Counted from the stretch's first letter, positions 17,353 to 27,215 are shown. The stretch: DNA of 64,000 bases from Streptomyces cellostaticus (GCF_001513965.1 NZ_KQ948015.1:1-64000); one strand, 5' to 3'. The notes: generated by a model not told the origin, from the sequence alone. Program-made: numbers and translations.

Positions 17353-18355
17353 CGCACATCCCTCCCCCACCGTGCCCCGCGAGGACGTCCGACCTGATCA
17401 GCCCCTGCGCGCGCAGATCGTCCCAGAGGCCGTCCGGGACGCGCTGATCATGGAGTTCCACGTTTCGTCCGACCTGTTCCGGAGTCCGCATGCCGAGGGT
17501 GACGTTGATGATACTGGGATGCGTGTGCGGGAAGGCGATCGCGGCGGCGGGCAGGCTGGTCCCGTGCGCCTCGCAGACCTCGGCGATCGCCCGGGCGCGG
17601 ACGACCAGAGCCGGCGGGGCGTCCCGATAGTCGTACTTCATGCCCTCGGCGGGCCGGTCGCGGGAGAGCAGTCCCGAGTTGAACACCCCCACCGCCACCA
17701 CGCTCTTGCCGAGTTCCCGCGCGGCGGGCAGGACGTCGTCCAGCGCCGACTGGTCCAGGAGCGTGTAGCGGCCGGCGAGCATCACCACGTCGGCGGCCGT
17801 CTCGCGCAGGAAGCGGGCGAGCATCGCCGACTGGTTCATGCCGACGCCGATCGCTCCGATCACACCCTGGTCCCGCAGTTCGGCGAGCGTGGGCATGGCC
17901 TCCTGGGCAGCCTGCCGCCAGTGGTCGTCCGGATCGTGCAGGTAGACGATGTCCAGCCGGTCCAGGCCGGTGCGCTCCAGTGTGTCCTCGATGGAGCGGA
18001 GTACGCCGTCGCGGCTGAAGTCCCACTGTCGGCGCAGGTCGTCCCGTACGACGAAGCCCTCGGTGTCGACGCCACGTGGCTCCTCGTTGGGCACCAGCAG
18101 CCTGCCCACCTTGGAGGAGATGACGTACTCGTCGCGCGGGCGACCTTGCAGGGCGGCGCCCAGGCGGCGCTCGGAGAGGCCGAGGCCGTAGTGTGGTGCG
18201 GTGTCGAAATACCGCAGGCCGGCCTCCCAGGCCGCATCGACGGCGGCGGTCGCGTCGTCGGCCGGGGTGACGCGGTAGAGGTTGCCGATCACAGATGCCC
18301 CGAAGCCGAGCTCGGTGAGTGAGACGGACGTGTTCTGGATCTTCCGCTGGTGCAA
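17315..18355 (-). CDS. aldo/keto reductase, probable L-fucose (D-threo-aldose) 1-dehydrogenase
   Basis: AKR-fold protein of 346 aa with ELGFGASVIGNLY at the N-terminus, the catalytic Asp/Tyr in FDTAPHYGLGLSERRLG, a Lys in ISSKVG, His in VYLHDPDD and the cofactor end NVTLGMRTPEQVGRN. This is the arrangement of Pseudomonas-type L-fucose dehydrogenase, which oxidises L-fucose to L-fuconolactone with NAD(P). In this operon that would be the first catabolic step. The C-terminal 25 residues (HGGGGMCGVSDGQ) are translated over the GntR start and look like an extension with no conserved role. It follows the kinase gene by 35 bp. Confidence 0.8.
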   Translation of the reverse strand: MHQRKIQNTSVSLTELGFGASVIGNLYRVTPADDATAAVDAAWEAGLRYFDTAPHYGLGLSERRLGAALQGRPRDEYVISSKVGRLLVPNEEPRGVDTEGFVVRDDLRRQWDFSRDGVLRSIEDTLERTGLDRLDIVYLHDPDDHWRQAAQEAMPTLAELRDQGVIGAIGVGMNQSAMLARFLRETAADVVMLAGRYTLLDQSALDDVLPAARELGKSVVAVGVFNSGLLSRDRPAEGMKYDYRDAPPALVVRARAIAEVCEAHGTSLPAAAIAFPHTHPSIINVTLGMRTPEQVGRNVELHDQRVPDGLWDDLRAQGLIRSDVLAGHGGGGMCGVSDGQGHRADP

Positions 18356-18390
18356 GACGTGCTCCTGGGATACGGGCGATGGGGCGCCGG

Positions 18391-19428
18391 TCAGCGTCTG
18401 ACGTGGGGCGACCCGCCCGCGATGAGCGCCTCGACCTCGGCGAGCGAGGCCATGGAGACGTCTCCGGGCGTGGTCATGGTGAGCGCGCCGTGGGCGGTGC
18501 CGTAGGCCAGGGCGCGCTCCAGGCCGGCGTCGTCGAGCAGTCCGTGGATCAGGCCGGCGGCGAAGGCGTCGCCGGAGCCGATGCGGTCCAGGACCTGCAG
18601 GCCGGGCATCCGGGGGCCGGGGATGAAGCCGGTTTCGGCGGACCAGGCGGCCGAGGACCAGTCGTTGACGCCGGCCGACGGTACGCCGCGCAGGGTCGTC
18701 GCCAGTACTTTCGCCGCGGGCAGCAGACCGGCCACCTCGGCGAGGGCGTCCGCCACTTCGTCGTCCCCGATGCGCGCCTGTCCCGGGTACGTCCCGGCCA
18801 GGCCCAGGGCGCCCACCACGACGTCGGCGTGCCGGGCGAGCCGCAGGTCGGCCTCGCGGGCCCGTTCCGGTCCACCGCGGCCGGCCCAGAGGCTCGGGCG
18901 GTAATTGGGGTCGTAGGAGACGGTGACGCCGTGGCGGCGGGCCGCGGCCATGGCCTCGTCGGCGACGTCCACCGTGGTGTCGGACAAGCCCGCGAAGATG
19001 CCGCCGGTGTGGAACCAGCGCACGTCGGCCGAGAACACCGCGTCCCAGTCCACGTCACCCTTCCGCAGCTGGGAGACGGCGGTGTGCGCGCGGTCGCTGA
19101 CGCCCAGCGCGCCGCGGATGCCGTAGCCGCGTTCGACGAAGTTGAGGCCGTTGCGGGCGGTGCGGCCGATGCCGTCGTCGGGCACCCAGCGGATCAGCGA
19201 TGTGTCGACGCCGCCCTGGAGGATCAGGTCCTCGACGAGCCGGCCCACCGCGTTGTCGGCGAGAGCGGTCACGACGGCTGTGCGCAGCCCGAAGCAGCGG
19301 CGCAGTCCGCGTACCACGTTGTACTCGCCGCCGCCCTCCCAGACCTGGAAGGAGCGGGCGGTGCGGATCCGTCCCTCACCCGGGTCGAAGCGCAGCATCA
19401 CCTCACCGAGGGCCACCACGTCGATCAC
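18391..19428 (-). CDS. PfkB-family sugar kinase (2-keto-3-deoxygluconate kinase type)
   Basis: The 345-residue protein has the PfkB N-terminal Gly-rich region (WEGGGEYNVVRGLRR), YDPNYRPSLW as in 2-keto-3-deoxygluconate kinases, and the C-terminal ATP/anion-hole signature DRIGSGDAFAAGL. The family phosphorylates the C6 hydroxyl of keto-deoxy sugar acids. The start is the GTG at 19428, overlapping the aldolase stop as GTGA. In an L-fucose operon its role is puzzling, because the expected intermediate is a 6-deoxy acid with no C6 hydroxyl. The real substrate may be a side product or another sugar acid. Confidence 0.82.
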   Translation of the reverse strand: MIDVVALGEVMLRFDPGEGRIRTARSFQVWEGGGEYNVVRGLRRCFGLRTAVVTALADNAVGRLVEDLILQGGVDTSLIRWVPDDGIGRTARNGLNFVERGYGIRGALGVSDRAHTAVSQLRKGDVDWDAVFSADVRWFHTGGIFAGLSDTTVDVADEAMAAARRHGVTVSYDPNYRPSLWAGRGGPERAREADLRLARHADVVVGALGLAGTYPGQARIGDDEVADALAEVAGLLPAAKVLATTLRGVPSAGVNDWSSAAWSAETGFIPGPRMPGLQVLDRIGSGDAFAAGLIHGLLDDAGLERALAYGTAHGALTMTTPGDVSMASLAEVEALIAGGSPHVRR

Positions 19429-20057
19429 GTCATGCTCCTCTCCACCGCCTCGGCGGTCAGTCGGCGGATCTCCTCGTAGTCGCCCCGCTCCAGGTGGGCG
19501 GCGGTGGCCATCCAGCTGCCGCCGACCGCGAGGACCGCCGGGTCGGCGAGGTAGGCGACCAGGCGGGAGGCGTCGATCCCGCCGGTCGGCACGAAGCGCG
19601 TCCCGGGGAAGGGCGCCGCGAGCGCCCGCAGCGTCCGCAGGCCGCCGAGCGGCTCGGCGGGGAAGAGCTTGACGGTGTCGAGGCCCGCCTTCAGGGCGCG
19701 CATCAGCTCGGTGGCGGTGGCGATACCGGGCACCACGGGCACCCCCAGCTCGCGGCACTTCGCGACGACCTCCTCGTCGAAGCCGGGGGACACCACGAAG
19801 CGGGCCCCGGCCGCCACCGCCCGCTCCGCCTGCTCGGGCGTGCGGACCGTGCCGGCGCCGACGGTGAGCCCGCCATGGGCGGCCATCGTCTTGAGCACCT
19901 GCTCGGCGTCCGGTGTGCGGAAGGTGACCTCGGCACACCGGGCACCGCCCGCGGTGAGTGCGTCGGCGAGTGGGCCGGCGGTGGCCGTGGACGGCACGGT
20001 CAGTACGGGCAGGAGACGGGCCCCGGCCAGTGCGGTGGCCGGGTCGGGGCCACTCAT
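19425..20057 (-). CDS. KDPG/KHG-type class I aldolase
   Basis: Cleaves a 2-keto-3-deoxy (phospho)sugar acid to pyruvate plus an aldehyde. It is small (210 aa) like Eda. It shows the conserved Glu-Arg strand AEVTFRTPDA, GAGTVRTPEQAE, FVVSPGFDEEVV, the Schiff-base Lys in TVKLFPAEPLGG and FVPTGGID with AVGGSWMA. The start at 20057 overlaps the SDR stop as ATGA, and its stop overlaps the kinase start. With an L-fuconate dehydratase upstream, a plausible job is splitting 2-keto-3-deoxy-L-fuconate to pyruvate and L-lactaldehyde, in place of the oxidative diketo route; this is inference. Confidence 0.88.
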   Translation of the reverse strand: MSGPDPATALAGARLLPVLTVPSTATAGPLADALTAGGARCAEVTFRTPDAEQVLKTMAAHGGLTVGAGTVRTPEQAERAVAAGARFVVSPGFDEEVVAKCRELGVPVVPGIATATELMRALKAGLDTVKLFPAEPLGGLRTLRALAAPFPGTRFVPTGGIDASRLVAYLADPAVLAVGGSWMATAAHLERGDYEEIRRLTAEAVERSMT

Positions 20058-20815
20058 CGGCCGAGCCATCCGCCGTCGACGGGCAGGACGACGCCGTGGA
20101 TGTAGGCGGCGGCGTTCGAGGCGAGGAACACCGTGGCGCCCGCCAGGTCGTCGGCGTCGCCCCAGCGGCCGGCCGGGATGCGGTCCAGGATCGCTTTGCT
20201 GCGCACCGGGTCGTCCTGCAGCGCCTGGGTGTTGTCGGTGGCGATGTAGCCGGGCGCGAGGGCGTTGACGTTCACCCCGCATGGGGCCCACTCGTTGGCC
20301 AGCGCCTTGGTCAGACCGGCGATGCCGTGCTTGGCGGCGGTGTAGCCGGGGACGGTGATGCCGCCCTGGAAGCTGAGCAGCGACGCCGTGAAGATGATCT
20401 TCCCCTGGCCGCGGGCCACCATCGACGCGCCGACCGCCCGGGTCAGCGCGAACTGTGCGTTGAGGTTGACCTGGAGCACCAACTCCCAGTCCGCATCGGC
20501 GTGTTCAGCGGCCGGAGCCCGGCGGATCGTGCCCGCATTGTTGACCAGGATGTCCACCGGGCGCTCGCGTCCGGCGAGGTCCGCGCCCAGGGCTCGTACG
20601 GCGGCGGGGTCGGCGAAGTCGGTGCGGATCGCCTCGAAGGAGCGGCCCGCGGCGAGGACGTCCTTCTCGACCGCGCTGCCGGACTCCTCCAGCGAGGCGC
20701 TGACCCCGATGACGTCCGCGCCGGCCCCGGCAAGCGCGCGGGCCATGGCCCGGCCGATACCGCGCCGGGCCCCGGTGACGACGGCGAGCTTCCCGGTGAG
20801 GTCGAAGACGGTCAT
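20054..20815 (-). CDS. KduD-like SDR (keto-deoxy sugar-acid dehydrogenase)
   Basis: Classical SDR of 253 aa: TGARRGIGRAMA cofactor loop, NNAGTIRRAPAAEH (the IRR block is characteristic of KduD, 2-keto-3-deoxygluconate 5-dehydrogenase), catalytic Ser in FTASLLSFQGG, YTAAKHG and the KduD-like NVNALAPGYIATDNTQAL. In Xanthomonas-type fucose catabolism an SDR oxidises 2-keto-3-deoxy-L-fuconate at C4, and this enzyme could take that role. ATGA overlaps on both sides couple it to the alcohol dehydrogenase and the aldolase. Confidence 0.85.
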   Translation of the reverse strand: MTVFDLTGKLAVVTGARRGIGRAMARALAGAGADVIGVSASLEESGSAVEKDVLAAGRSFEAIRTDFADPAAVRALGADLAGRERPVDILVNNAGTIRRAPAAEHADADWELVLQVNLNAQFALTRAVGASMVARGQGKIIFTASLLSFQGGITVPGYTAAKHGIAGLTKALANEWAPCGVNVNALAPGYIATDNTQALQDDPVRSKAILDRIPAGRWGDADDLAGATVFLASNAAAYIHGVVLPVDGGWLGR

Positions 20816-21855
20816 GCGGCCACTCCCTCGGTGTTGTCGGTGCAGTCCACGAGGATCTTCATCACGTCACCGCCGCCCTCCAGGGCCTCGAAGGCGGCGG
20901 GCGCCTGCGTGAGCGGGACGACCTTGCTGATCAGCCGCTCGGCCGGGATCGTGCCGTCCGCGACCAGAGTCACCGCGCGCTCGAAGTCGCCACGGTCGTA
21001 CAACCTGGCGCCCACCAGGGTGAGTTCGCGCCAGAAGAAACGGTGCAGGTTCACCTCACGGGGGCGGGGGTGGATGGCGACGAGGCAGAGACGGCCGCGT
21101 ACGCCCAGCACGTCGACGGCCGTGTCCACGCCGCCCGCCGCGCCGGACACCTCGAAGGCGACATCCGCGCCCGCATCCTGCGTCCACTCGCCGACCAGGG
21201 CGCCGATGTCGTCCGCGGCCGGGTCCCAGACGGTCAGCCCCAACTCCTCGGCCAGCAGCCGACGGTGGGCGCTCGGCTCCACCACCCGCACCTCGGCACC
21301 CGTGGCCCGTGCGACCAGCGCGATCAGCACACCGACCGGCCCGCCACCGACCACCACGACCTTCTCGCCCTCGGCGACCTTCGCCCGGCCCACGTCGTGC
21401 ACGGCCACCGCGGTCGGCTCGACGAGCGCGGCCCGGTCCAGGGCGAGGGAGTCCGGCAGCCGGATCAGGGTGGCGGCGGGCACCGTCCAGCGCTGCTGCA
21501 TTGCGCCCGGGGAGTCGATGCCGATGAAGTCCAGGTGCTGGCAGATGTGCTGATGGCCGCTGAGACAAGCCGGACAGGTGTCGTCCCAGCGCAGCGGCAT
21601 CACCGTGACCGCGTCACCGGGCCGCCAGCCCTCCACGCCCGGCCCGACCCGCACCACGCGGCCGGACATCTCATGCCCCAGGACGGCCGGCGTCTGGACC
21701 CGGGCGTCCATGTCGCCGTGGAAGATGTGCAGATCGGTACCGCAGATCCCCACGTAGGCGGGAGCCAGCTCCACCTCACCCGGACCGGGTGGCACACCGA
21801 TCACGGCAGCCGTGTCCAGGGAGAGGGCGGAAACGTAACGGACAGCAAGAGTCAT
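20812..21855 (-). CDS. zinc-dependent medium-chain alcohol dehydrogenase
   Basis: MDR protein of 347 aa with catalytic-zinc residues in GICGTD (Cys) and GHEMSG (His-Glu) and the NAD site VVVVGGGPVGVLIALVARATGAEV followed by an acidic residue, indicating NAD. The structural zinc loop reads DDTCPACLSGHQHIC: the first of the four usual Cys is missing, so that site may be altered. It resembles L-threonine/sorbitol-type dehydrogenases. It could oxidise fucose, a keto-deoxy acid, or reduce lactaldehyde. Start and stop overlap the neighbouring genes by 4 bases each. Confidence 0.82.
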   Translation of the reverse strand: MTLAVRYVSALSLDTAAVIGVPPGPGEVELAPAYVGICGTDLHIFHGDMDARVQTPAVLGHEMSGRVVRVGPGVEGWRPGDAVTVMPLRWDDTCPACLSGHQHICQHLDFIGIDSPGAMQQRWTVPAATLIRLPDSLALDRAALVEPTAVAVHDVGRAKVAEGEKVVVVGGGPVGVLIALVARATGAEVRVVEPSAHRRLLAEELGLTVWDPAADDIGALVGEWTQDAGADVAFEVSGAAGGVDTAVDVLGVRGRLCLVAIHPRPREVNLHRFFWRELTLVGARLYDRGDFERAVTLVADGTIPAERLISKVVPLTQAPAAFEALEGGGDVMKILVDCTDNTEGVAA

Positions 21856-22289
21856 CGTGATCCCAGGGTCCCTTCAGCGCGGACGCCGATGGTCAGCAGC
21901 AGGTTGGCGTAGGTACGGGTGTCGGCGGTGACGATCGCCAGCGCCAGGTCGGGCGAGCGGGCGGCGTCGTAGAACTCGAAGCGGCCGAACGTGTCGACCG
22001 GGAGGGGCGCCAGCATCGAGCGGTACTCGGCGATGGCGGGCGGCTCCGGTTCGCCCTCGGGCGGCACCATGACGTGGGCCGCCTCGACGGGCAGGGCGCG
22101 CAGCAGGACGTCGAGCACGGTGGTGACGTCGAGCAGGCCTGGGGACAGGTTGAGGTGGACGGTTCGGGCGCGCTCGCCGGTGGCGGTGCTCGCGGGGTAG
22201 TGGCCGTCGGCGAGCAGGACACGGGATCCGTGGCCGGCTCCGGCCAGGGATTCGAGGATCCCGGGGTGGAGCAGTTCCGTCAGGAGCAC
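21852..22289 (-). CDS. fucU: L-fucose mutarotase (RbsD/FucU family)
   Basis: Interconverts alpha and beta anomers of a sugar so that the next enzyme receives its preferred form. The 145-residue protein shows HPGILESLAGAGHGSRVLLADGHYPAS at the N-terminus (ring His), a VMVPP segment, FEFYDAAR and the closing YANLLLTIGV, as in RbsD/FucU proteins; FucU fits better given its neighbours. The GTG at 22289 has AAGGAGGGG upstream and overlaps the amidohydrolase by 10 bp. Confidence 0.85.
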   Translation of the reverse strand: MLLTELLHPGILESLAGAGHGSRVLLADGHYPASTATGERARTVHLNLSPGLLDVTTVLDVLLRALPVEAAHVMVPPEGEPEPPAIAEYRSMLAPLPVDTFGRFEFYDAARSPDLALAIVTADTRTYANLLLTIGVRAEGTLGSR

Positions 22290-23182
22290 GGTGTCCCCTC
22301 CTTCGTGGGGGCGGGGGTCAGGTGGTAGAAGTCGGTCGCGGTACCGGCGAGCACCGCGTGGATCTCGGTGTCGGAACAGCCGTCCAGGAGTTCCTCGACG
22401 GTGGCGGCCCAGCGGTTCCAGCCGCCGGCGAGGAGGCAGACCGGCCAGTCGGAGCCGAACATCAGCCGGTCGGGACCGAAGGCGGAGAGCAGGACGTCCC
22501 ACACGGGGCGGATGTCGTCGACGGTCCACTTCTCGTGGTCCGCCTCGGTGATCAGCCCCGACACCTTGCAGCGGACCTGGGGATGCCTCGCCAGTTCACG
22601 CACCAGCCGAGTCCAGTCGGTGAGGTCCTGCCTGGCGAGCGGCGGCTTGCCGGCGTGGTCCAGGACGAACGGCAGCTCGGGGAGCCGATCCGCGAGACGG
22701 ATCGCCTGCGGGAGCTGGTGGCTGCGGATCAGCACGTCGTATCCGAGCCCGCGCTCCCCGACCGCTGCCAACCCCCTTTCCACGTCCGGCTGTTGGAGCC
22801 AGTGTGGATCGGACTCGCCCTGCACGACGTGGCGCAGGGCCCGCAGGTAACGCCCGTCGGGTCCCGACCGCAGGTCGTCGAGTACGTCGCCGATCGCGGG
22901 GGACGTCAGGTCCGCCCAGCCGACCACGGCACCGATCAGCGGGTCGCTGTCGGCCCGGGCGAGGAGGTCGCGGGTCTCGGGCACGGACGCGACGCACTGG
23001 ACGACCACCGTGCTCGTCAGTCGCCGTCCGGCGATCGGCCGGGTCGCGGCCGATCGCAAGGCGTGCGAACTGAAGTTGCGGCGGATCGGCTCGTGGCCGG
23101 GCTCGTCCAGCCAGGGCTGCGGCCGGACGTCCAGGTCCCACACGTGGTGGTGGGCGTCCACGAGGGTCTGGGCTTCAGACAC
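22280..23182 (-). CDS. amidohydrolase-2 family lactonase, probable L-fucono-1,5-lactonase
   Basis: Opens the lactone produced by fucose dehydrogenase to L-fuconate. The 300-residue protein starts with the metal-binding DAHHHVWD, continues with [20 protein letters not shown] and [12 protein letters not shown], and ends with [10 protein letters not shown] (metal Asp). This order is that of COG3618 lactonases, which accompany FucD-type dehydratases. It overlaps the dehydratase by 8 bp and FucU by 10 bp. Confidence 0.86.
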   Translation of the reverse strand: MSEAQTLVDAHHHVWDLDVRPQPWLDEPGHEPIRRNFSSHALRSAATRPIAGRRLTSTVVVQCVASVPETRDLLARADSDPLIGAVVGWADLTSPAIGDVLDDLRSGPDGRYLRALRHVVQGESDPHWLQQPDVERGLAAVGERGLGYDVLIRSHQLPQAIRLADRLPELPFVLDHAGKPPLARQDLTDWTRLVRELARHPQVRCKVSGLITEADHEKWTVDDIRPVWDVLLSAFGPDRLMFGSDWPVCLLAGGWNRWAATVEELLDGCSDTEIHAVLAGTATDFYHLTPAPTKEGTPCS

Positions 23183-24509
23183 GAGCGGTCCAGACGGGGC
23201 CGTCGGGGTAGGCGTACTCCTTGAGGGACTCGGGGTGCATCTGCGCGCTCAGCCCGGGCAGCGTCGGCGCAAGGTAGTGGCCGTCGACGATGCGCACCGG
23301 GTCGACGAAGTGCTCGTGCAGGTGGTCGACGTATTCGATGACGCGGTCCTCGGTCGTGCCGGAGACCGCGACGTAGTCGAACATCGACAGGTGCTGCACC
23401 ATCTCGCACAGGCCCACGCCACCCGCGTGCGGGCAGACCGGCACGCCGAACTTCGCGGCGAGCAGCAGGATCGCGATGTTCTCGTTGACGCCGCCGACCC
23501 GTGCGGAGTCGATCTGCACGATGTCCACCGCGCCGGCCTGAAGGAGCTGCTTGAAGACGACGCGGTTGGCGATGTGCTCGCCGGTGGCGACCTTGATGGG
23601 GCTGACGGCCTTGCGCACGGCGGCGTGGCCGAGGATGTCGTCCGGTGAGGTGGGCTCCTCGATCCAGTACGGCTGGTAGGGGGCCAGGGAGCGCATCCAG
23701 TCGATCGCGGCCTGGACGTCCCATCTCTGGTTGGCGTCCACCGCGATGCGGATGCCGTCGCCGACCGTCTCGCGGGCGGTGCGCATGCGCCGTACGTCGT
23801 CCTCCAGGGACGCGCCGACCTTCAGCTTGATCTGGGTGAAGCCGTCGGCGACGGCCTCGCGGGCCAGGCGGGCCAGCTTCTCGTCGGAGTAGCCGAGCCA
23901 GCCGGGGGTGGTGGTGTAGGCGGGGAAGCCCTGGTCGAGCAGGCGGCCGATGCGCTGTTCGCGGCCGGGCTCGGCGCGGCGCAGGATCTGAAGTGCCTCC
24001 TCGGGGGTGAGGGCGTCGGACAGCCAGCGGAAGTCGACCTGCGCGACCAGGTCCTCGGGTGACATCTCGCCGAGGAAGCGCCACACGGGCTTGCCGGCCC
24101 GCTTGGCGGCCAGGTCCCAGGCGGCGTTGACGACCGCGCCGGTGGCCATGTGGATGGCACCCTTCTCCGGGCCCAGCCAGCGCAGTTGCGGGTCGTGAAC
24201 GAGGGAGCGGGAGAACGTGCCGAGGTCGGCGCAGACTTCGTCGACCGACAGGCCCACCACGTGCGGGGCGAGGGCGGCGATGGCGGCGGCCTGGACGTCG
24301 TTGCCGCGGCCGGTGGTGAAGGCCAGGGCGTGGCCCTCCAGGCCGTCGCCGGCGTCGGTGCGCAGGACGACGTAGGCGGCGGAGTAGTCGGGTTCGGGGT
24401 TCATCGCGTCCGACCCGTCCAGGTGCTCGGACGTCGGGAACCGCACGTCCAGCACGTCCAGGGCGGTGATACGGGCAGAGGCCGGAGAAGCGGACAGGGC
24501 GGATGACAT
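23175..24509 (-). CDS. L-fuconate dehydratase (enolase superfamily)
   Basis: Removes water from L-fuconate to give 2-keto-3-deoxy-L-fuconate. The N-terminal [20 protein letters not shown] and [10 protein letters not shown] with FTTGRGND are hallmarks of the FucD/ENOSF1 group. Catalytic and Mg residues are in place: KLKVG (Lys pair), VDANQRWD (Asp), EEPTSPDD (Glu), TGEHIANR (Glu), QIDSARVGG (Asp) and [10 protein letters not shown] (His). The ATG at 24509 has AGGAG 7-12 bases upstream; 444 aa is the usual family length. This gene anchors the reading of the operon as fucose catabolism. Confidence 0.92.
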   Translation of the reverse strand: MSSALSASPASARITALDVLDVRFPTSEHLDGSDAMNPEPDYSAAYVVLRTDAGDGLEGHALAFTTGRGNDVQAAAIAALAPHVVGLSVDEVCADLGTFSRSLVHDPQLRWLGPEKGAIHMATGAVVNAAWDLAAKRAGKPVWRFLGEMSPEDLVAQVDFRWLSDALTPEEALQILRRAEPGREQRIGRLLDQGFPAYTTTPGWLGYSDEKLARLAREAVADGFTQIKLKVGASLEDDVRRMRTARETVGDGIRIAVDANQRWDVQAAIDWMRSLAPYQPYWIEEPTSPDDILGHAAVRKAVSPIKVATGEHIANRVVFKQLLQAGAVDIVQIDSARVGGVNENIAILLLAAKFGVPVCPHAGGVGLCEMVQHLSMFDYVAVSGTTEDRVIEYVDHLHEHFVDPVRIVDGHYLAPTLPGLSAQMHPESLKEYAYPDGPVWTARV

Positions 24510-24604
24510 GGCGGCAACTCCTGTGAGGTGCGGGGCGATACGGCCCCTTGCGACGGGATGGGGGTGCGGCGGAGGGCGCCGGGCGGCCTGGACGGCCGCC
24601 GGGT

Positions 24605-25660
24605 TCACTCCTGGACCTTGCCGCCGGTGATGCGCGAGATGGTCAGGGCGACCAGGATGATCAGGCCGTTGAGGGCGCCGATCCACTGGGCGGGGACACC
24701 GGCCAGCGTGAGCACGTTCTGAATCATGAAGAGCAGCAGGATGCCGCTGAACGCCCCGAACATGGTGCCCTTGCCGCCGTTCAGGCTGATCCCGCCGATG
24801 ACGGCAGCGGCGAAGACGGTGAAGATGTAGCCGTTGCCCTGCGCCGAGGCAACCGAAGCGAGGCGTCCGGAGAGCATCAGCCCGGCGAGGGCGGCGAGGA
24901 CGCTGCCGGTGACGATGACGATCCACAGCACCCGGTCGGTGCAGATGCCGGCCGCCTTCGCTGCGTCGACGTTGCCGCCGATGGCGTACAGCGAGCGGCC
25001 GAAGCTGGTCCAGCCGAGCACCACGATCGCAACGGCGAACAGCACCAGGCAGACCCAGATGGACGCGGGCATCCCGAACCATTCGGCGGTGCCGAGGTAG
25101 AGCATCGACTCCGGCAGCTGGAAGAAGGTCTGGCCGCCGGAGACGCCGGTGAGGACGCCGCGCAGCACGATCAGCATGCCGAGGGTGACGATGAAGCCGT
25201 TGAGGCCGAAGCGGATGATCAGCAGGGCGTTGATCACGCCGACGAGCGCGCCCACGGCCAGGGTGACGGGAACGGACCACGCGCCGGGGAGCAGTCCGAG
25301 TCCGTGGCCCGCGCCGACCGGCACGACCAGCCAGGCCGCGACGCCGGGCGCGAGGCCCATGGTGGACTCGAGCGACAGGTCCATCTTCCTGACGATCAGG
25401 ATCATCGTCTGGGCGAGGACCAGCAGGGCCATCTCGGACATGGTCTGCAGGACGTTGATGAGGTTGTCGGCCTGCAGGAAGACCGGGTTGACGATCTGTC
25501 CGACGATCGCGATGACCACGATGGCCGGGACGAGCGCGAGGTCGCGCAGCCGGGCCAGGGGTATCCGGCCGCCGAGCAGCACGGTCCGCTTGGGCGCCGG
25601 CTCCGAGCCCTCGGCGGCAGCGGTGTCCGCGCGGACGGTCTCAGGCATCGTTTCAGGCAT
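24605..25660 (-). CDS. sugar ABC transporter permease (RbsC/AraH type)
   Basis: Integral membrane subunit of 351 aa with about ten hydrophobic segments, including [20 protein letters not shown] and [13 protein letters not shown]. It has the BPD_transp_2 hallmarks [16 protein letters not shown] and [27 protein letters not shown] (the EAA-like contact loop). The ATG at 25660 has AAGGAG nine bases upstream and overlaps the ATPase gene by 8 bp. A 95-bp gap separates it from fuconate dehydratase. It presumably imports L-fucose released by the two fucosidases. Confidence 0.9.
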   Translation of the reverse strand: MPETMPETVRADTAAAEGSEPAPKRTVLLGGRIPLARLRDLALVPAIVVIAIVGQIVNPVFLQADNLINVLQTMSEMALLVLAQTMILIVRKMDLSLESTMGLAPGVAAWLVVPVGAGHGLGLLPGAWSVPVTLAVGALVGVINALLIIRFGLNGFIVTLGMLIVLRGVLTGVSGGQTFFQLPESMLYLGTAEWFGMPASIWVCLVLFAVAIVVLGWTSFGRSLYAIGGNVDAAKAAGICTDRVLWIVIVTGSVLAALAGLMLSGRLASVASAQGNGYIFTVFAAAVIGGISLNGGKGTMFGAFSGILLLFMIQNVLTLAGVPAQWIGALNGLIILVALTISRITGGKVQE

Positions 25661-27215
25661 TCAAGTCCACTCCTTCCATCGCGGCCACGAGGTCGTGGTC
25701 GTGCCAGCCGCGGGCGATCTCCGAGGTCACACGGCCCTGGAACATCACCAGGACCCGGTCGCACATGTGCAGGTCGTCGAGTTCGTCGGAGGCGATGAGC
25801 ACTCCGGTGCCGGTGTCCGCGATCTCCTCGACCTTGTCGAGGAGGAACTCCTTGGAGCGCACGTCCACGCCCGCGGTCGGGTTGATCAGGACCAGCAGCC
25901 GGGGGTCGTCGGCGAGGGCGCGGGCCATGACGACCTTCTGCTGGTTGCCTCCGGACAGGGCGGAGACGGGCAGCTCGGGACCGGGAGTCTTGATCGCGAG
26001 GTTCTCGATCATGCCCTCGGCGAGCCGGTCCCGGCGGCTGCGGCTGAGGAACCCGCCCTGGCCGAGCCTGCGGGGAACGGACAGGGTGGCGTTGTCCGCG
26101 ATCGACATCTCGGGAACGAAGCCCTGGTGGTGTCGGTCCTGGGGGACGAACCCGGCGCCTGCGGCGAGCGCGGCGGGCACGCTGCCCGGCCGGGGCCGCC
26201 TCCCGGCGATCTCCACCTCGCCCGCCGCTGCCGCCCGAAGCCCTACGACGGTCTCGGCGACCTCGGTACGACCGCTGCCGGCGCCCCCCGCGAGGCCGAC
26301 GATCTCGCCGGCCGCGATCTCGAAGCTGACGTCGTCGTACGCGTCGCCCCGCAGAGCGCGAACGCTCAGTGCGGCCGTGGCACCGGGGGCGAGGACTCTC
26401 GTGCGTTCCTCGCGCCGGTCGGCCGCCGCCTCGCCGGTCATGGCGGCGACGAGGTCGGCGCGGGGAAGGTCCGCGACCGGTGCGGTCACGATGTGCCGGG
26501 CGTCGCGGAACACCGTCACCATGTCGCAGATCTCGTAGATCTCCTGGAGGTGGTGGCTGATGAACAGAAAGGTCACGCCCTGGCGTTGCAGGTCGCGGAT
26601 GCGGTCGAAGAGGCGGTTGATGGCCGCCCCGTCGAGTTGGGCGGTCGGCTCGTCGAGGATGATGAACCGGGCCCCGAAGGACAGCGCGCGGGCGATCTCG
26701 ACGAACTGCCGCTGCTCGACGCTCAGATCACCGGCCGGGGTCTGCGGGTCGACGTCCACCGACCAGGTCGACAGCAGGTCCTGTGCGCGGCGACGGGTGG
26801 CCTGCCAGCTGATGAGCCGGCTCTGTCCGCGGTCGTGCCGGTTCAGGAAGAGGTTCTCGGCGACGGTCAGTGTGGGGATGATCGTCGACTTCTGGTAGAC
26901 GCAGGCCACGCGTTGCCGCCAGGCGTCACGGTCGCTGGGCCGGGGGGCCGGCTCACCGCCGAAGGTCACCGTTCCCTCGTCGGGGGCCTGAAGGCCGGTG
27001 AGGACCGACACCAGGGTCGACTTGCCGGCTCCGTTGCGGCCGACCAGCGCGTGGGTCTCGCCCGGCCGGATGGTGATCCGGGCGCCGTTCAGGGCCACCG
27101 TCGGACCGAATCGTTTGACTATGCCCGCCGCCTCGACGACGGGCGGGCCCGAGGGGGACCACCCACCGTCCGCCGGGGCGGGCGCGGGGGTGACTGCTCG
27201 CTCCCCGTCGCTCAT
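25653..27215 (-). CDS. sugar ABC transporter ATP-binding protein (RbsA type, double domain)
   Basis: The 520-residue protein has two ABC domains. The first has Walker A GRNGAGKSTL, a signature-like DLSVEQRQFVEIARAL and Walker B FIILDEPTAQLD. The second has a degenerate Walker A (GGAGSGRTEVA), the signature SALSGGNQQKVVMARAL and a Walker B reading LLVLINPTAGVD, in which Asp-Glu is replaced by Ile-Asn, so the second site is probably non-hydrolysing, as in several CUT2 importers. The ATG at 27215 has AAGGAGG upstream. CUT2 systems import monosaccharides. Confidence 0.92.
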   Translation of the reverse strand: MSDGERAVTPAPAPADGGWSPSGPPVVEAAGIVKRFGPTVALNGARITIRPGETHALVGRNGAGKSTLVSVLTGLQAPDEGTVTFGGEPAPRPSDRDAWRQRVACVYQKSTIIPTLTVAENLFLNRHDRGQSRLISWQATRRRAQDLLSTWSVDVDPQTPAGDLSVEQRQFVEIARALSFGARFIILDEPTAQLDGAAINRLFDRIRDLQRQGVTFLFISHHLQEIYEICDMVTVFRDARHIVTAPVADLPRADLVAAMTGEAAADRREERTRVLAPGATAALSVRALRGDAYDDVSFEIAAGEIVGLAGGAGSGRTEVAETVVGLRAAAAGEVEIAGRRPRPGSVPAALAAGAGFVPQDRHHQGFVPEMSIADNATLSVPRRLGQGGFLSRSRRDRLAEGMIENLAIKTPGPELPVSALSGGNQQKVVMARALADDPRLLVLINPTAGVDVRSKEFLLDKVEEIADTGTGVLIASDELDDLHMCDRVLVMFQGRVTSEIARGWHDHDLVAAMEGVDLNA

